From contig NZ_JAQKQJ010000005.1 in assembly GCF_029109325.1 (NCBI RefSeq), forward strand, positions 62,001-126,000: a stretch of DNA of 64,000 nucleotides. Direction: 5' to 3'. The translations under genes were made by a program, and so were the position numbers. The number at the start of each line of letters is the position of its first letter. The first letter of the stretch is position 1. The notes under the pieces are model-generated. The model was not told the origin of the DNA. It did no database searches and worked only from the letters and a program-made list of their open reading frames with translations. The stretch is from Nodosilinea sp. PGN35. Lineage in GTDB: Bacteria; Cyanobacteriota; Cyanobacteriia; Phormidesmidales; Phormidesmidaceae. Positions 63,701 to 64,000 of the stretch are shown one piece after another.

Positions 63701-64000
63701 CCTCACCGTCACCACCACCCTGGGCGATGCCAACGGCGACGGCCTCTACGAAGCGCTGTACGCCTTTGGCGGTCGCTCCTTCTCCATTTGGGATACCCAG
63801 GGCAACCTGATCTACGACAGCGGCGCGGAGTTTGAGCAAATTATTGCCGAGCGCTTCCCCGCCGATTTCAACGCCAACAATACCGAAAACAACTCCTTCG
63901 ACAATCGCAGCGACAACAAGGGCCCCGAACCCGAGGGCGTTGCCATTGGCGAAGTCAACGGGCGCACCTATGCCTTTATTGGCCTGGAACGCTTCGGTGG
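60762..64000 (+). CDS. 5'-nucleotidase-like / choice-of-anchor I protein, 3' end outside window
   Basis: Open from ATG 60762 (MADFTLQLFHAADQEA) to the window end, more than 1079 codons. Residues 1-about 640 are a 5'-nucleotidase/UshA-type metallophosphatase plus C-terminal nucleotidase domain: LSSGDAY, AFGNHEFD, the C-domain NGGGIRN and NNALSLLTVTATELLAL are visible. The TDPTDPTDPG linker is at about 640-655. The rest (about 656 on) is a repetitive beta-propeller-like region with DGTKVLVANEGEP and TANEGDARDYD, matching choice-of-anchor I proteins. There is no N-terminal signal peptide, so export would need a C-terminal (type I) signal, not seen here. Metal ligands are altered, as noted in the findings. 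A role in organic phosphate use is inferred. Confidence 0.88.
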   Translation, partial: MADFTLQLFHAADQEAAIPALEDAPRFSAVLNALKNQDIDGDGVVGFANTLVLSSGDAYIPGVFFSASDRAFGGVGRGDILIQNALGFQAIAFGNHEFDRGTAVVADLIAGDDSFVGTAFPYLSSNLDFSTDANLASLVVPDAQAPLPNSIAASTVIDLNGEKIGVVGATTPTISNVNVRISSPGDVTVLPQPFDANPTPDQLDALAAEIQADVDALLAANPEINKVILLAHMQQIAIEQALAQRLSNVDIIVAGGSNTRLFDETDRPRAGDTVQGPYPIVTSDRDGNPVAVVNTDGNYKYVGRLVIGFDENGILIPDSYDPAISGAYATDEAGVAAVGGEGLASPEILAVVDALRDIIIASESNVFGVSEVFLQGDRNFVRREETNLGNLTADANLAAAQTVDPTTVISLKNGGGIRNVIGRELAPTGSVGEVERLPNEAIPGVKPEGGISQTDIENALSFNNALSLLTVTATELLALVEHGVSGIEADDSATPGAFPQIGGFAFSYDVTAPVGSRVQSLAIEDADGNDLDVVVQNGAIVGDPNRTFRMVTLSFLADGGDGYPFPTGDATNRIDLVDETAPVTGNATFAPDFSEQDALAEYLFDNFGAATPFTAAETGRDLDSRIQNLAFRSDGVIDGTAPTDPTDPTDPGTDVPALLVPIGTYETGVFDASAAEIVVYDPATQRLFVVNAQVPAVEVLDLSNPSAPTKLFDIDPSAYGAGANSVAIANGIVAIAIESAVKTDPGSVVFFDIDGNFLNAVTVGALPDMLTFTPDGTKVLVANEGEPNADYSIDPEGSISIIDLSGGVENLTQASVTIADFTAFNDQREALIASGVRIFGPNATVAQDVEPEYIAVTRDSRTAYVALQENNALAVVDTESGTVTEILPLGFKDHSVVPLDASDRDGAINITTYPNLFGMYMPDSISLYEAGGTTYIVTANEGDARDYDTFAEEARVKDLALDPVAFPNAAALQADEALGRLTVTTTLGDANGDGLYEALYAFGGRSFSIWDTQGNLIYDSGAEFEQIIAERFPADFNANNTENNSFDNRSDNKGPEPEGVAIGEVNGRTYAFIGLERFG

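Overview
The window is chromosomal DNA of a cyanobacterium. It carries an allophycocyanin core operon (apcE-apcA-apcB and apcC), the cyanobacterial atp operon without beta and epsilon, the two-enzyme alkane pathway (ado, aar), group 3 sigma factor sigF, a DASH cryptochrome, and many GCGATCGC (HIP1-type) octamers. The DNA is GC-rich. The gene content and the four-linker ApcE fit a filamentous Leptolyngbya/Nodosilinea-like lineage; that placement is inference, because no rRNA or other placing marker is present. I saw no tRNA, rRNA, CRISPR array, transposase or prophage.

Layout. 1-2.8 kb: end of a pentapeptide-repeat gene, then a minus-strand run DUF3110 gene, DUF4870-type gene, murQ. 3-10.6 kb: a giant TamB-like envelope protein, signal peptidase I, a conserved hypothetical and a VOC protein. 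10.6-16.1 kb: the accessory part of the window, with a large STAND-type NB-ARC ATPase carrying 14 WD40 repeats, divergent from two AT-richer orphan genes, one with a His/Cys arrangement recalling caspase-like proteases. 16.3-24 kb: CobW-type GTPase, msrP, sigF, a membrane protein with a PilP-like tail, a hydroxylase-SDR fusion, and a lone oligopeptide-type ABC permease. 24.4-29.9 kb: DASH cryptochrome divergent from prxQ, which overlaps a NuiA-like gene, then a GH13 glucosidase, an ABC ATPase and a small membrane protein. 30.3-35.2 kb: ado, aar, accA, an SDR and folE, linking fatty-acid supply to alkane output. 35.3-45.8 kb: GH9 lipoprotein, AMIN amidase, CPA2 antiporter with a UspA tail, then ftsW-ccdA-ccs1. 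46-51 kb: phycobilisome core operon. 51.6-59.1 kb: methyltransferase and atp operon. 59.4-64 kb: galE and the first 3.2 kb of a large nucleotidase / choice-of-anchor I protein cut by the window edge.

Most of the window is housekeeping and envelope or photosynthesis biology. The least explained parts are (a) the 10.6-16.1 kb island, which looks like a candidate conflict or programmed-response module, (b) a family of related palindromes that lies at three separate convergent gene junctions, (c) two tandem copies of an inverted-repeat element plus heptamer repeats between the cryptochrome and prxQ, and (d) long perfect hairpins between genes of the atp operon. Start codons were moved inward from the longest open frame where a Shine-Dalgarno site or family conservation supported it; this is stated in each entry.
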